5,473 nucleotides of DNA. Origin: Kiritimatiellales bacterium (GTDB lineage Bacteria; Verrucomicrobiota; Kiritimatiellia; Kiritimatiellales; Pontiellaceae). The position numbers and the translations under genes are program-made. Location: positions 1 to 5,473 of the forward strand of contig JAIPIO010000261.1 in assembly GCA_021734595.1 (NCBI GenBank). The letters are read 5' to 3'. A model generated the notes under the pieces. The model did no database searches. It worked only from the letters and a program-made list of their open reading frames with translations, and had not been told where the DNA came from. Positions 1 to 5,473 of the stretch are shown here, in pieces; the stretch's first letter is position 1, and each line of letters starts with the position of its first letter.

Positions 1-770
1 GTCTCGCCGGTCTGCTACTGGCGGGAACCTGCGCAGCGAGCGTTGCTGACTGGTTCAATGTTGGCGAAGAGGTGGAATACAAGGTGACCTGGATGCATAT
101 TCCGGTGGCCTGGTCCCGCGTGACGCTCGATACGATCGAGGAGAACGGACGGGAGCTGCCGCGCATCCGGGTGGCGTCGAAAAGCTACAGTACCTTCAAT
201 CACATCTACAAGGTCGACGACCTTTTCGAAACGGTGATTGATCCTGAAACACGGCTCCCGCTGCGCCACGGCGGGCGGCTGAGCGAAGGAAGCCGCCGGA
301 AAGACCACATGACCGTCTTTCATCACGACCGCGGCATCGCGGTCTTCGAGGACCGCCTTACCGGTGAAAAAACCGAAGTTCCAATCAATGCCGACACACT
401 GGATATATTCAGCCTGATGTTTGCGATGCGGGACATGGATATTTCAGAACTCGGAACTACCGTCCACAAGGTTTTTACGGACGGGAAGCTGTATAATCTG
501 AAGCTTAGCATCAAGGAAGACACCGACATTTCCCTTGAAAACTATAATAAAGTTCCCTGTTTCGAAGTTGAGCCAACGGCTGAATTCGATGGCCTGTTTG
601 TGCGGCAGGGAAGAATCACGTTTTGGGTTTCAAAGATCAACCGGCGTATGGTTACATGCATCCAGGCGAAAGTGCCGGTCGGGAAAATCCGCGTGAAGCT
701 GCATCAGGTATCGGGACCGGGGGATGATTTCTGGATAACGGGGGAAACGGCCGAAAAGGAAGAAAAATGA
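1..770 (+). CDS. DUF3108 domain-containing exported protein (5' end missing)
   Basis: The reading frame is open from the left edge (first complete codon at 3) to a TGA at 768-770, so the start codon lies outside the window; an internal GTG at 72 is not a credible start because it would remove the export signal. The 255 visible residues begin with the hydrophobic end of a signal peptide (LAGLLLAGTCAASVA), with a plausible signal peptidase I cut after SVA and before DWFNVGEEVEY. The Cys in AGTC is a poor lipobox because Thr precedes it. The mature part matches the DUF3108 pattern as I know it: a GEEVEYKVTW start, a DPETRLPLRHGGRL segment in the middle, and near the end VEPTAEFDGLFVRQGRITFWVS then VPVGKIRVKL. 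No transmembrane helix follows the signal, so a soluble, beta-rich periplasmic protein is likely. The function of DUF3108 is unknown to me. The 4-base overlap with the heptose kinase gene suggests a link to envelope or LPS work, but that is inference. The tail is rich in Glu and Lys. Confidence 0.85.
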   Translation, partial: LAGLLLAGTCAASVADWFNVGEEVEYKVTWMHIPVAWSRVTLDTIEENGRELPRIRVASKSYSTFNHIYKVDDLFETVIDPETRLPLRHGGRLSEGSRRKDHMTVFHHDRGIAVFEDRLTGEKTEVPINADTLDIFSLMFAMRDMDISELGTTVHKVFTDGKLYNLKLSIKEDTDISLENYNKVPCFEVEPTAEFDGLFVRQGRITFWVSKINRRMVTCIQAKVPVGKIRVKLHQVSGPGDDFWITGETAEKEEK

Positions 771-1786
771 AAATCACGATCGACAGGGCAAAGGAGATTC
801 TGGCGCGGGCCGCCGAAAAACGCATTCTAGTGGTGGGCGATCTGATGATGGACCGCTTTGTGTACGGCTCCGTCAGCCGCATATCACCGGAAGCGCCGGT
901 GCCGGTGGTGAAAGTGTTCCGCGAAAAATCGATGCCGGGCGGCGCATGCAATGTGGCCGCCAACCTGCTATCCATCGGCAGTGGTGCCTCCATCGCCGGG
1001 ATCGTCGGGGAGGATGCCATTGGCACAGAACTCAAAGCGCTGCTGGCCGGCTCCGGCGTACGGGTCGGCGCGGTTGTCGGAAACAGCCGCTATCCCACCT
1101 GCCTGAAGACGCGTATCGTGGCGGAACGGCAGCAGGTGGTGCGGGTGGACCGCGAGGAATACCTTAATCTTTTCGCTGTGGAAACCGCGGCGTTTCTGGA
1201 ACTCATAGAAGCCGATATGCAGCATGCCGATGGCGTCATCATCGAGGACTACAGCAAGGGAACCATCCAGCAGGAAATCGTGGATGAGGTGCTCCGCACC
1301 GCCGCCGCAAAAGGCATCCCGGTAGGCTACGACCCGAAAGACGAGCACATCCTGAAAATGGAGGGCGTGACGGTGGTGACCCCCAACCGGAAAGAGGCCT
1401 TTGGTTCGGCAGGCATCCCCGAGGGTGAACCGGATGAAAATCCGCTGGAGGATTCCGCCCTGCTGGAAACCGGCCGCATCCTCCAGGAAATATGGAAAGC
1501 CCGCCATACGCTGATTACGCTGGGAGCGAAAGGCATGCTGCTGTGCCACGCGGACGCCGAACCGCAGCATATCCCCACCCGCGCACGTGAGGTTTTTGAT
1601 GTCAGCGGCGCGGGCGACACCGTCATCGCCACCTACGTTCTGGCCCTCGCGGCGGGCGCAACGTTTCTCGAAGCGGCGGAGCTGTCCAACTTTGCCGCCG
1701 GCATTGTGGTCGGCAAGCTCGGTACGGCAACGTGCACCAGGGAAGAACTGATCGACTACATGAAATCACACGCGGAGGAACTTTAA
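767..1786 (+). CDS. rfaE1: D-glycero-beta-D-manno-heptose-7-phosphate kinase (monofunctional HldA / RfaE domain I)
   Basis: This cytoplasmic PfkB/ribokinase-family enzyme phosphorylates D-glycero-D-manno-heptose-7-phosphate at C1 with ATP, a step towards the ADP-heptose used in the LPS inner core. The 339 residues follow the RfaE kinase layout: VVGDLMMDR (about 22-30), SRISPEAPVPVVKV (37-50), PfkB signature 1 PGGACNVAANL (57-67), KTRIVAERQQVVRVDREE (114-131), IIEDYSKG (158-165), a DPK motif, TPNRKE, and the ATP-site/catalytic DVSGAGDT (278-285, catalytic base Asp284), followed by AAGIVVGKLGTAT. The bifunctional HldE is about 470-480 residues; here the protein ends after the kinase, so the nucleotidyltransferase (HldC/RfaE2) must be a separate gene not seen here. 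The ATG at 767 overlaps the upstream TGA (ATGA) and has AAGGA at 756-760, so translation is probably coupled. A general sugar kinase is the alternative, but the SRISPEAPVPVV block is typical of RfaE1. Confidence 0.93.
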   Translation: MKITIDRAKEILARAAEKRILVVGDLMMDRFVYGSVSRISPEAPVPVVKVFREKSMPGGACNVAANLLSIGSGASIAGIVGEDAIGTELKALLAGSGVRVGAVVGNSRYPTCLKTRIVAERQQVVRVDREEYLNLFAVETAAFLELIEADMQHADGVIIEDYSKGTIQQEIVDEVLRTAAAKGIPVGYDPKDEHILKMEGVTVVTPNRKEAFGSAGIPEGEPDENPLEDSALLETGRILQEIWKARHTLITLGAKGMLLCHADAEPQHIPTRAREVFDVSGAGDTVIATYVLALAAGATFLEAAELSNFAAGIVVGKLGTATCTREELIDYMKSHAEEL

Positions 1787-1788
1787 TG
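1774..1788 (+). promoter_or_regulatory. Ribosome binding site and TAATG start of kdsB
   Basis: GGAGG at 1774-1778 lies 7 bases before the ATG at 1786, inside the last codons of rfaE1. It fixes the kdsB start at 1786 rather than the upstream in-frame 1732. The shared A of TAATG is a typical arrangement for stop-and-restart coupling. Confidence 0.75.
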
Positions 1789-2541
1789 GTAAAAACCGTT
1801 TGTGTTATTCCGGCACGCTGGGGTTCAACCCGTTTTCCGGGCAAAAGCCTAGCCATGATTGCGGGCAAGCCGATGATCCAGTGGGTGGTTGAGCGTGTGA
1901 TGCAGGCGCAGATGCCGGAGGCGGTGATTGTGGCAACGGATGACGGGCGCATCGCAGACTGCGTCAAGGCGCTGGACATTCCGGACGTTCAGGTTGCGAT
2001 GACCCGCACCGACCATCCTTCGGGAACCGACCGGATTGCGGAAGCGGTATATTCCGTTCATGCGGATGTGGTGATTAACGTCCAGGGCGACGAACCGCTG
2101 ATCGATCCGGCGCTGATTGACGAGCTGGCCGCCGTGATGACTGCCGAGGAGGGCTGGGATATGGCCACGGCCGCCACTCCGATTGAGGATGAAACCATGA
2201 TTGCCGATCCGTCGGTCGTAAAAACGGTTTTCACCCGCCATGGGAAGGCGCTCTATTTCTCACGCTCGCCCATTCCGCACATCCGCGAACCGGGGACGGA
2301 GTGGCAAGGGGTCTACTGGCGGCATATCGGCATTTACGCCTACCGCCGCGACTACCTGCTCAAGCTGGTGCAGGAAAAGCCGTGCAGCCTTGAGCGGCTC
2401 GAAAAGCTGGAGCAGCTGCGTGCACTCGATACCGGCGGCAGGATCAAGGTCATTAAAACACAGGATTTCGGCATCGGCGTCGACACACCGGCAGATGTCG
2501 CGAAGGCGGAAAAGGCCCTCAGGAAACTACAGGAGGGATGA
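1786..2541 (+). CDS. kdsB: 3-deoxy-manno-octulosonate cytidylyltransferase (CMP-KDO synthetase)
   Basis: KdsB activates KDO with CTP to CMP-KDO, the donor for the KDO transferase acting on lipid A precursors; the enzyme is cytoplasmic and needs Mg2+. The 251 residues match the family's usual length (about 245-255). Visible signatures are PARWGSTRFPGK (9-20), the nucleotide-binding start; ATDD (50-53); TDHPSGTDRIAE (75-86); NVQGDEPLI (98-106) with Asp102 as a metal ligand; SRSPIPH; HIGIYAYRRDYL; LEKLEQLRAL; and GIGVDTPADV (229-238) with Asp233 as the second metal ligand, which corresponds to Asp225 in the E. coli enzyme. The ATG at 1786 shares its A with the upstream TAA (TAATG) and has GGAGG at 1774-1778 seven bases before it. 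The frame stays open upstream to 1732, but that stretch is inside rfaE1 and lacks family similarity. Low-GC genes follow directly after the stop. Confidence 0.96.
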   Translation: MVKTVCVIPARWGSTRFPGKSLAMIAGKPMIQWVVERVMQAQMPEAVIVATDDGRIADCVKALDIPDVQVAMTRTDHPSGTDRIAEAVYSVHADVVINVQGDEPLIDPALIDELAAVMTAEEGWDMATAATPIEDETMIADPSVVKTVFTRHGKALYFSRSPIPHIREPGTEWQGVYWRHIGIYAYRRDYLLKLVQEKPCSLERLEKLEQLRALDTGGRIKVIKTQDFGIGVDTPADVAKAEKALRKLQEG

Positions 2542-2548
2542 AACGATG
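2531..2548 (+). promoter_or_regulatory. Strong ribosome binding site deciding the DUF4160 gene start
   Basis: AGGAGGG at 2531-2537 lies in the last codons of kdsB, 8 bases before the ATG at 2546. It is the best Shine-Dalgarno match among the visible gene starts and supports 2546 as the start, although the frame is open back to 2240. Its position in kdsB sequence means the host operon supplies translation of the inserted gene; it may have served the next LPS gene before the insertion (inference). Confidence 0.7.
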
Positions 2549-2812
2549 CCAACGATCAGCATGTTTTATGGGATCATTATCCGAATGTACTGCGATAAAG
2601 CAAAACATAATCCACCACACTTCCATGCGTATTATCAGGACTACAAGGCAACTGTTGATATTGACTCCTGTGAAATTGAACATGGAAAACTCCCCTCCAA
2701 GCAGGCCAAGCTCGTGCTGGCGTGGGCGGCCATACACCAAGACGATCTTAAAGCCGATTGGGAACTTGCATCCAAGGGTGAATTACCTTTTAAAATAGAA
2801 CCGCTTAAATAA
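2546..2812 (+). CDS. DUF4160 domain-containing protein
   Basis: This is a small 88-residue protein covering essentially the whole DUF4160 domain. The hallmark is FYGIIIRMYCDKAKHNPPHFHA (residues 7-28): an aromatic-Gly-Ile beta strand, then His21 and the NPPHFHA block with His25 and His27. It is followed by a strand VDID, the turn GKLP (47-50), and a helix with WAAIH (60-64) and a later DW (71-72). No signal peptide or membrane segment is seen, so it is likely cytoplasmic. The biochemical role is unknown to me. The clustered His residues could bind metal or nucleic acid, but nothing proves this. The gene starts 4 bases after kdsB and ends 10 bases before a DUF2442 gene, a pairing I know as recurrent and sometimes suggested to be toxin-antitoxin-like, without proof I can cite. 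GC is about 45%, well below the LPS genes on both sides, which points to transfer. Upstream in-frame codons back to 2240 are antisense-like noise within kdsB. Confidence 0.88.
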   Translation: MPTISMFYGIIIRMYCDKAKHNPPHFHAYYQDYKATVDIDSCEIEHGKLPSKQAKLVLAWAAIHQDDLKADWELASKGELPFKIEPLK

Positions 2813-2825
2813 GGAGCAAGCAATG
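2811..2825 (+). promoter_or_regulatory. Ribosome binding site of the DUF2442 gene
   Basis: AAGGAG at 2811-2816 overlaps the TAA stop of the DUF4160 gene (2810-2812) and sits 6 bases before the ATG at 2823. Having its own good site right at the preceding stop suggests that the two proteins are made together. Confidence 0.65.
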
Positions 2826-3131
2826 TATCCGGCCGTAGAAGCAGTTACTCCCCTCACAGATTACAAATTGCTCCTCACCTTCGACAATGGCGAGGAACGG
2901 CTTTTTGATATGAAACCCTATCTCGACACCGGAATTTTTTCACAACTCAGGGATCAATCCATATTCAACACAGCAGCAATAAATTTTGATACAATCGAAT
3001 GGGCAAATGGTGCCGACCTGTGCCCCGAAGTACTTTATGAAAAAAGCATATCACACGGCGCACGGACCCCCATAGTGGCGGAAGGCGCAATCACGTATGA
3101 AACAGGGAATAAAAATGACGAAAACAATTAA
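2823..3131 (+). CDS. DUF2442 domain-containing protein
   Basis: The 102-residue product matches DUF2442: an N-terminal VEAVTPLTDYKLLLTFDNGE run (5-24), RLFDMKPYL (26-34), a GIFSQLRD segment, and the defining end motif WANGADLCPEVLYEKS (60-75). No signal peptide or membrane segment is seen. Its biochemical role is unknown to me; members are often found next to DUF4160 genes, as here. Residues 76-102 lie beyond the recognisable domain, look less conserved in character, and are partly encoded by DNA shared with the start of kdsA: the last 17 bases overlap that gene. Base composition is low (about 45% GC) through the domain but rises near 3060-3096, which could mark the junction between inserted and native DNA. 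It could be an antidote-like partner of the DUF4160 protein, but this is only inferred from pairing and tight spacing. Confidence 0.87.
   Translation: MYPAVEAVTPLTDYKLLLTFDNGEERLFDMKPYLDTGIFSQLRDQSIFNTAAINFDTIEWANGADLCPEVLYEKSISHGARTPIVAEGAITYETGNKNDENN
3104..3117 (+). promoter_or_regulatory. Ribosome binding site favouring the kdsA start at 3115
   Basis: AGGGA at 3104-3108 is 6 bases before the ATG at 3115. The alternative in-frame ATG at 3097 has only GGAAGG at 3080-3085, 11 bases away, and would add six residues (MKQGIK) without visible family similarity. Both starts lie within the DUF2442 gene, so kdsA translation probably depends on ribosomes finishing that gene. Confidence 0.6.
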
Positions 3132-3930
3132 TGTTAAAGGCGTAAAATTCGGCGGAAAAAATCCGCTGGCACTGATTGCAGGGCCGTGTGTAATCGAGAG
3201 TCGCGATGGCTGTCTGGAGATTGCGGACAAACTGGTAAAGCTGGCGAAGCGGATGGGGATCCCGTTCGTTTTCAAGGCGTCCTACGACAAAGCCAACCGT
3301 ACCTCTATCAGTTCCTACCGCGGACCGGGCATCTCTAAAGGGCTGGAGATTCTGGCGGAAATCAAGCAAAAGCATCACGTGCCCATCCTAACGGATGTGC
3401 ACAGCGAAGCGGAGGTTCACATTGCGTCAACGGTGGTCGATATCCTGCAGATTCCGGCATTTTTGTGCCGACAAACCGACATGCTCACGGCTGCCGGCGA
3501 GAGCGGTAAAGTGATCAATATCAAGAAAGGCCAATTCCTTGCGCCAGGGGATATGAAGAATGTCGTTAGAAAGGTCGAAGAAACCGGCAACAAAAAAATC
3601 ATGCTCACCGAACGCGGCGCCTCGTTTGGCTACCACACGCTGGTGGCGGACATGCGCAGCCTGCTGATCATGCGCGAAATGGGTTATCCGATAATCTTTG
3701 ATGCCACGCACTCTGTCCAGTCGCCCGGCGGGCAGGGCGACACGTCCGGCGGCGACGGCCGGTTTGCCCCCTATCTTGCCAAAGCGGCCGTGGCGGTCGG
3801 GGTGGACGGACTGTTTATCGAAACGCACCTGAATCCTGCCAAGGCACTTTCCGACGGACCGAATATGATTCCATTCTCCGAACTTTCCAATCTCTGGAAA
3901 AAACTCGACGCGATCGACAAAGTCAAGTAG
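3115..3930 (+). CDS. kdsA: 3-deoxy-8-phosphooctulonate synthase (KDO-8-phosphate synthase), metal-dependent type
   Basis: KdsA condenses phosphoenolpyruvate with D-arabinose-5-phosphate to KDO-8-phosphate in the cytoplasm, the committed step to KDO. With the start at 3115 the protein has 271 residues, normal for the TIM-barrel family. Motifs in order are LIAGPCVIES (20-29), FKASYDKANRTSISSYRGPG, LTDVHSEAEV, DILQIPAFLCRQTD, INIKKGQFLAPGDM, LTERGASFGYHTLVADMRSL, FDATHSVQSPGG and VDGLFIETHLNPAKALSDGPNMIP. Cys25, His199, Glu236 and Asp247 line up with the Aquifex metal ligands Cys11, His185, Glu222 and Asp233 at a constant offset of 14, so this is the metal-dependent class; the metal-free E. coli type has Asn at the Cys position. 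Leu239 stands where THP normally has Pro. The gene overlaps the DUF2442 gene by 17 bases and is the last + strand gene before a convergent helicase gene. The ATG at 3097 is a possible alternative start. Confidence 0.95.
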   Translation: MTKTINVKGVKFGGKNPLALIAGPCVIESRDGCLEIADKLVKLAKRMGIPFVFKASYDKANRTSISSYRGPGISKGLEILAEIKQKHHVPILTDVHSEAEVHIASTVVDILQIPAFLCRQTDMLTAAGESGKVINIKKGQFLAPGDMKNVVRKVEETGNKKIMLTERGASFGYHTLVADMRSLLIMREMGYPIIFDATHSVQSPGGQGDTSGGDGRFAPYLAKAAVAVGVDGLFIETHLNPAKALSDGPNMIPFSELSNLWKKLDAIDKVK

Positions 3931-4038
3931 CGCCGGGTTCCGGTGTTTGGAAAGCAGGATCCGTCGCGTTTCCAGCCATTGGAAAGGAACTTCCAGGCAT
4001 TGGAAAACCCATCCATCCCCCAATCCAACACTCCACTC
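3931..4038. other. Intergenic region between the convergent kdsA and Snf2 helicase genes
   Basis: This 108-base gap separates two gene ends, so no promoter is expected. Apart from the palindromic elements it holds a C-rich stretch (4007-4038) on the + strand with no gene and no clear stem. Termination of both transcripts should occur here or just beyond, but I see no GC-rich hairpin followed by a T-run in either direction. Confidence 0.6.
3937..4006. repeat. Three phased 17-bp palindromic elements (TTCC-N-TTGGAAA) between convergent genes
   Basis: Three related 17-mers occur at 3937-3953, 3969-3985 and 3990-4006, with consensus NTTCCRGNNWTTGGAAA. Each is an inverted repeat with a 5-nt loop: copy 2 has a 6-bp stem (TTTCCA/TGGAAA), copy 3 a 5-bp stem (TTCCA/TGGAA), and copy 1 a 5-bp stem containing one G-T pair. 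Centres are 32 and 21 bp apart, close to three and two helical turns. An alternative pairing exists between copies 2 and 3, with TGGAA at 3980-3984 opposite TTCCA at 3991-3995, plus a small GGAACTTCC palindrome at 3986-3994. No T-run follows on either strand, so a standard intrinsic terminator is not shown. The elements could be a family of dispersed genome repeats, a protein binding array, or a bidirectional RNA end structure. Confidence 0.7.
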
Positions 4039-5473
4039 CTACAGGCTGAGCAGCTCCTGCACATCTTCCCAGGTAAGTTTCTGCATCACCTGCTCATCGG
4101 TGGTGAGGGTGGCGTCGATGATGGTTTTTTTGCGCCGTTGCAGTTCAAGCACCTTCTCCTCCACCGTGCCTTTGGTGATGAGCTTGACACTGTATACGGT
4201 GCGTTTCTGACCGATGCGGTGCGCGCGGTCGGTGGCCTGGTCTTCCACGGCGGGGTTCCACCACGGGTCGAAATGGATCACCATATCCGCACCGGTGAGG
4301 TTCAGTCCGGTACCGCCCGCCTTCAGGCTCATCAGGAAAACGGGGATATCCCGGTTGCGGTTGAATTCCTTAACCACCTCCTGCCGGTCCTTGGTACTGC
4401 CATCGAGATAGCAGTACTGCAAATCCCGATCCTCCAGCTCCTTCCGCAGGATGGCCAGCATGGAGGTGAACTGGCTGAAGACCAGCACCCGGTGCTTGCT
4501 GTCCAGCGCCTCGTCCAGCAGTTCGAAGAAGATGTCCATCTTGGCGGACGGGAATTCGCTTTTGACATCCTCCATTTTCAGCAGGTCGATATGGCAGCAG
4601 GTCTGCCGCAGCCGCAACAGGGTGGTGAGAATCTCCATACGGGATTTGTTAAAGCCCTGCTCGGCCACGATGTTACTGATTTTCCGTTTGGCATCTTCCA
4701 GCAGCTGCGTGTAGACCAGTTGCTGATCTTTCGTAAGCGTGCACGGCGCTATGCGTTCAATCTTCGGGGGCAGATCCTTGGCCACCTGTTTTTTCATGCG
4801 GCGCAGCAGGAACGGATGTAGCTTGCGGCGCAGCTTGGACTGGGCATAGTCGCCGTCCGATCCGCCATTGGCGATCGGCAATTCATAATACTCCCGGAAC
4901 GCCTTGTGATGTCCCAGATAGCCCGGCATCAGAAAATCCATGATCGACCAGAGATCGGCCACGCTGTTTTCAATCGGCGTTCCCGTCAATACCAACCGCT
5001 GCTCGGCCTTAAGCTTCTTGGCCGCCACGGCGTTCTGCGTGGAGCGGTTTTTGATATGTTGCGCTTCGTCCAGAATAACCACCGCATACTTGTATTCCAG
5101 ATGCTTCTTGATATCGCGGCGCATCAATGCATATGAGCTGATGATAATATCCGAGTTCTCCACGTCCTCCCATTTCTCATGCCGGTCGGTTCCGTGCAGC
5201 GTCAGCACTTTGAGGTCCGGCGTAAACTTTGCGGATTCCTCCGCCCAGTTTTCCACTAGGCTGGTGGGGCAGATGATCAGCGTCGGCTTGCCCCGGGCGT
5301 CTTCATGCTGCCGATTGAGCTGAAGCCAGGCCAAGGTCTGTATGGTTTTCCCCAGCCCCATTTCGTCGGCCAGAACTCCGCAGAAGCCGCGTTTTTCGAG
5401 GAAGCTCAGCCAGTTGACCCCCTCCTTCTGATAGGAGCGCAGGGTACCGTTCAGGTTGGCGCTGAGTTCCACC
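4039..5473 (-). CDS. Snf2-family DEAD/DEAH-like helicase/ATPase, C-terminal ATPase core (N-terminus beyond the window)
   Basis: The frame runs from the right edge to a TAG at 4041-4039 on the - strand. It gives 477 residues; the first visible codon is GTG but Snf2 homologues continue upstream, so the start is outside. In visible numbering: RSYQKEGVNWL (12-22), motif I ADEMGLGKT (35-43), motif Ia LIICPTSLVENW (65-76), motif II DEAQ (135-138), motif III LTGTPIENS (162-170), motif IV HRVLVFSQFTSML, motif V SLKAGGTGLNLTGAD, and motif VI DQATDRAHRIGQ (411-422) with arginine-finger candidates Arg416 and Arg419. Both RecA-like lobes are intact, so this should be an active ATP-driven DNA translocase that remodels protein-DNA complexes rather than a strand-separating helicase. 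Bacterial members commonly carry a long N-terminal part, sometimes with a SWIM zinc finger; that part is not visible. DEAQ rather than DEAH in motif II is a common bacterial variant. The gene converges on kdsA and has no evident functional tie to LPS synthesis. Confidence 0.94.
   Translation of the reverse strand, partial: VELSANLNGTLRSYQKEGVNWLSFLEKRGFCGVLADEMGLGKTIQTLAWLQLNRQHEDARGKPTLIICPTSLVENWAEESAKFTPDLKVLTLHGTDRHEKWEDVENSDIIISSYALMRRDIKKHLEYKYAVVILDEAQHIKNRSTQNAVAAKKLKAEQRLVLTGTPIENSVADLWSIMDFLMPGYLGHHKAFREYYELPIANGGSDGDYAQSKLRRKLHPFLLRRMKKQVAKDLPPKIERIAPCTLTKDQQLVYTQLLEDAKRKISNIVAEQGFNKSRMEILTTLLRLRQTCCHIDLLKMEDVKSEFPSAKMDIFFELLDEALDSKHRVLVFSQFTSMLAILRKELEDRDLQYCYLDGSTKDRQEVVKEFNRNRDIPVFLMSLKAGGTGLNLTGADMVIHFDPWWNPAVEDQATDRAHRIGQKRTVYSVKLITKGTVEEKVLELQRRKKTIIDATLTTDEQVMQKLTWEDVQELLSL

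Noticed and set aside
18..38. Lipoprotein signal (lipobox) at the start of the DUF3108 protein
   Set aside because: The residues before the Cys are Ala-Gly-Thr; Thr at -1 does not fit the lipobox, whereas SVA before Asp fits signal peptidase I.
968..1570. A 200-codon - strand open frame opposite rfaE1
   Set aside because: It is a shadow of a well-supported kinase gene in GC-rich DNA, with no family-like motifs.
2240..2545. N-terminal extension of the DUF4160 gene inside kdsB
   Set aside because: The extension is Ser/Arg-rich out-of-frame kdsB sequence; DUF4160 similarity starts at the ATG at 2546, which has a strong ribosome binding site.
2964..2995. Possible internal promoter for kdsA: TTCAAC at 2964-2969 and TACAAT at 2990-2995
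   Set aside because: The spacing is 20 bases and the -35 match is weak. The hexamers lie in an AT-rich coding stretch where such matches are expected by chance.
3931..4038. Intrinsic terminator for kdsA or the helicase gene
   Set aside because: The stems are short (5-6 bp), AT-containing and lack a following T-run in either direction, so I list them only as repeats.
3943..4821. A 292-codon + strand open frame running through the intergenic repeats and into the helicase region
   Set aside because: It is antisense to the conserved Snf2 motifs, has no recognisable domain, and begins within the palindromic elements without a convincing ribosome binding site.

Overview
This window looks like part of a Gram-negative chromosome. 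Three enzymes of lipopolysaccharide (LPS) inner-core precursor synthesis sit together, next to an exported protein whose signal peptide is still visible. Most of the window is GC-rich (about 58-67% in the lines I counted). The mix of monofunctional heptose kinase, KdsB, metal-type KdsA, a DUF3108 protein and a large bacterial Snf2 helicase would fit the PVC superphylum (Kiritimatiellota, Verrucomicrobiota or Lentisphaerota). Delta-proteobacterial lineages cannot be excluded from sequence alone, so the lineage call is an inference of low to moderate confidence.

Left to right on the + strand: (1) the 3' part of a gene for a secreted DUF3108 protein, 1-770, truncated by the window edge; (2) rfaE1/hldA, the D,D-heptose-7-phosphate kinase, 767-1786, overlapping its predecessor by 4 bases; (3) kdsB, CMP-KDO synthetase, 1786-2541, sharing one base with the kinase stop codon; (4) a two-gene cassette, DUF4160 (2546-2812) and DUF2442 (2823-3131), of clearly lower GC (about 45%); (5) kdsA, KDO-8-phosphate synthase, 3115-3930, whose start lies inside the end of the DUF2442 gene. 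All five junctions are overlaps or gaps of 10 bases or fewer, so the row probably forms one transcript. On the - strand, converging on kdsA, is the C-terminal 477 residues of a Snf2-family ATPase (4039 to the right edge). No tRNA, rRNA, CRISPR array or insertion sequence was seen.

KdsA makes KDO-8-phosphate and KdsB activates KDO with CTP. KdsC and KdsD, needed between and before these steps, are not in the window. HldA makes heptose-1,7-bisphosphate for the ADP-heptose added next to KDO in the inner core. Its separate nucleotidyltransferase partner must lie elsewhere. Nothing recognisable connects the DUF4160/DUF2442 pair with LPS. Its base composition and position between kdsB and kdsA suggest an acquired cassette now transcribed with the operon.

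The 108-base gap between the two convergent genes holds three copies of a 17-bp palindromic element with a TTCC...TTGGAAA core and a 5-nt loop, centred 32 and 21 bp apart. This is the only non-coding structure that stands out. I did not find clear evidence of an entirely new system. The best candidates for follow-up are the inserted DUF pair and the phased palindromes.
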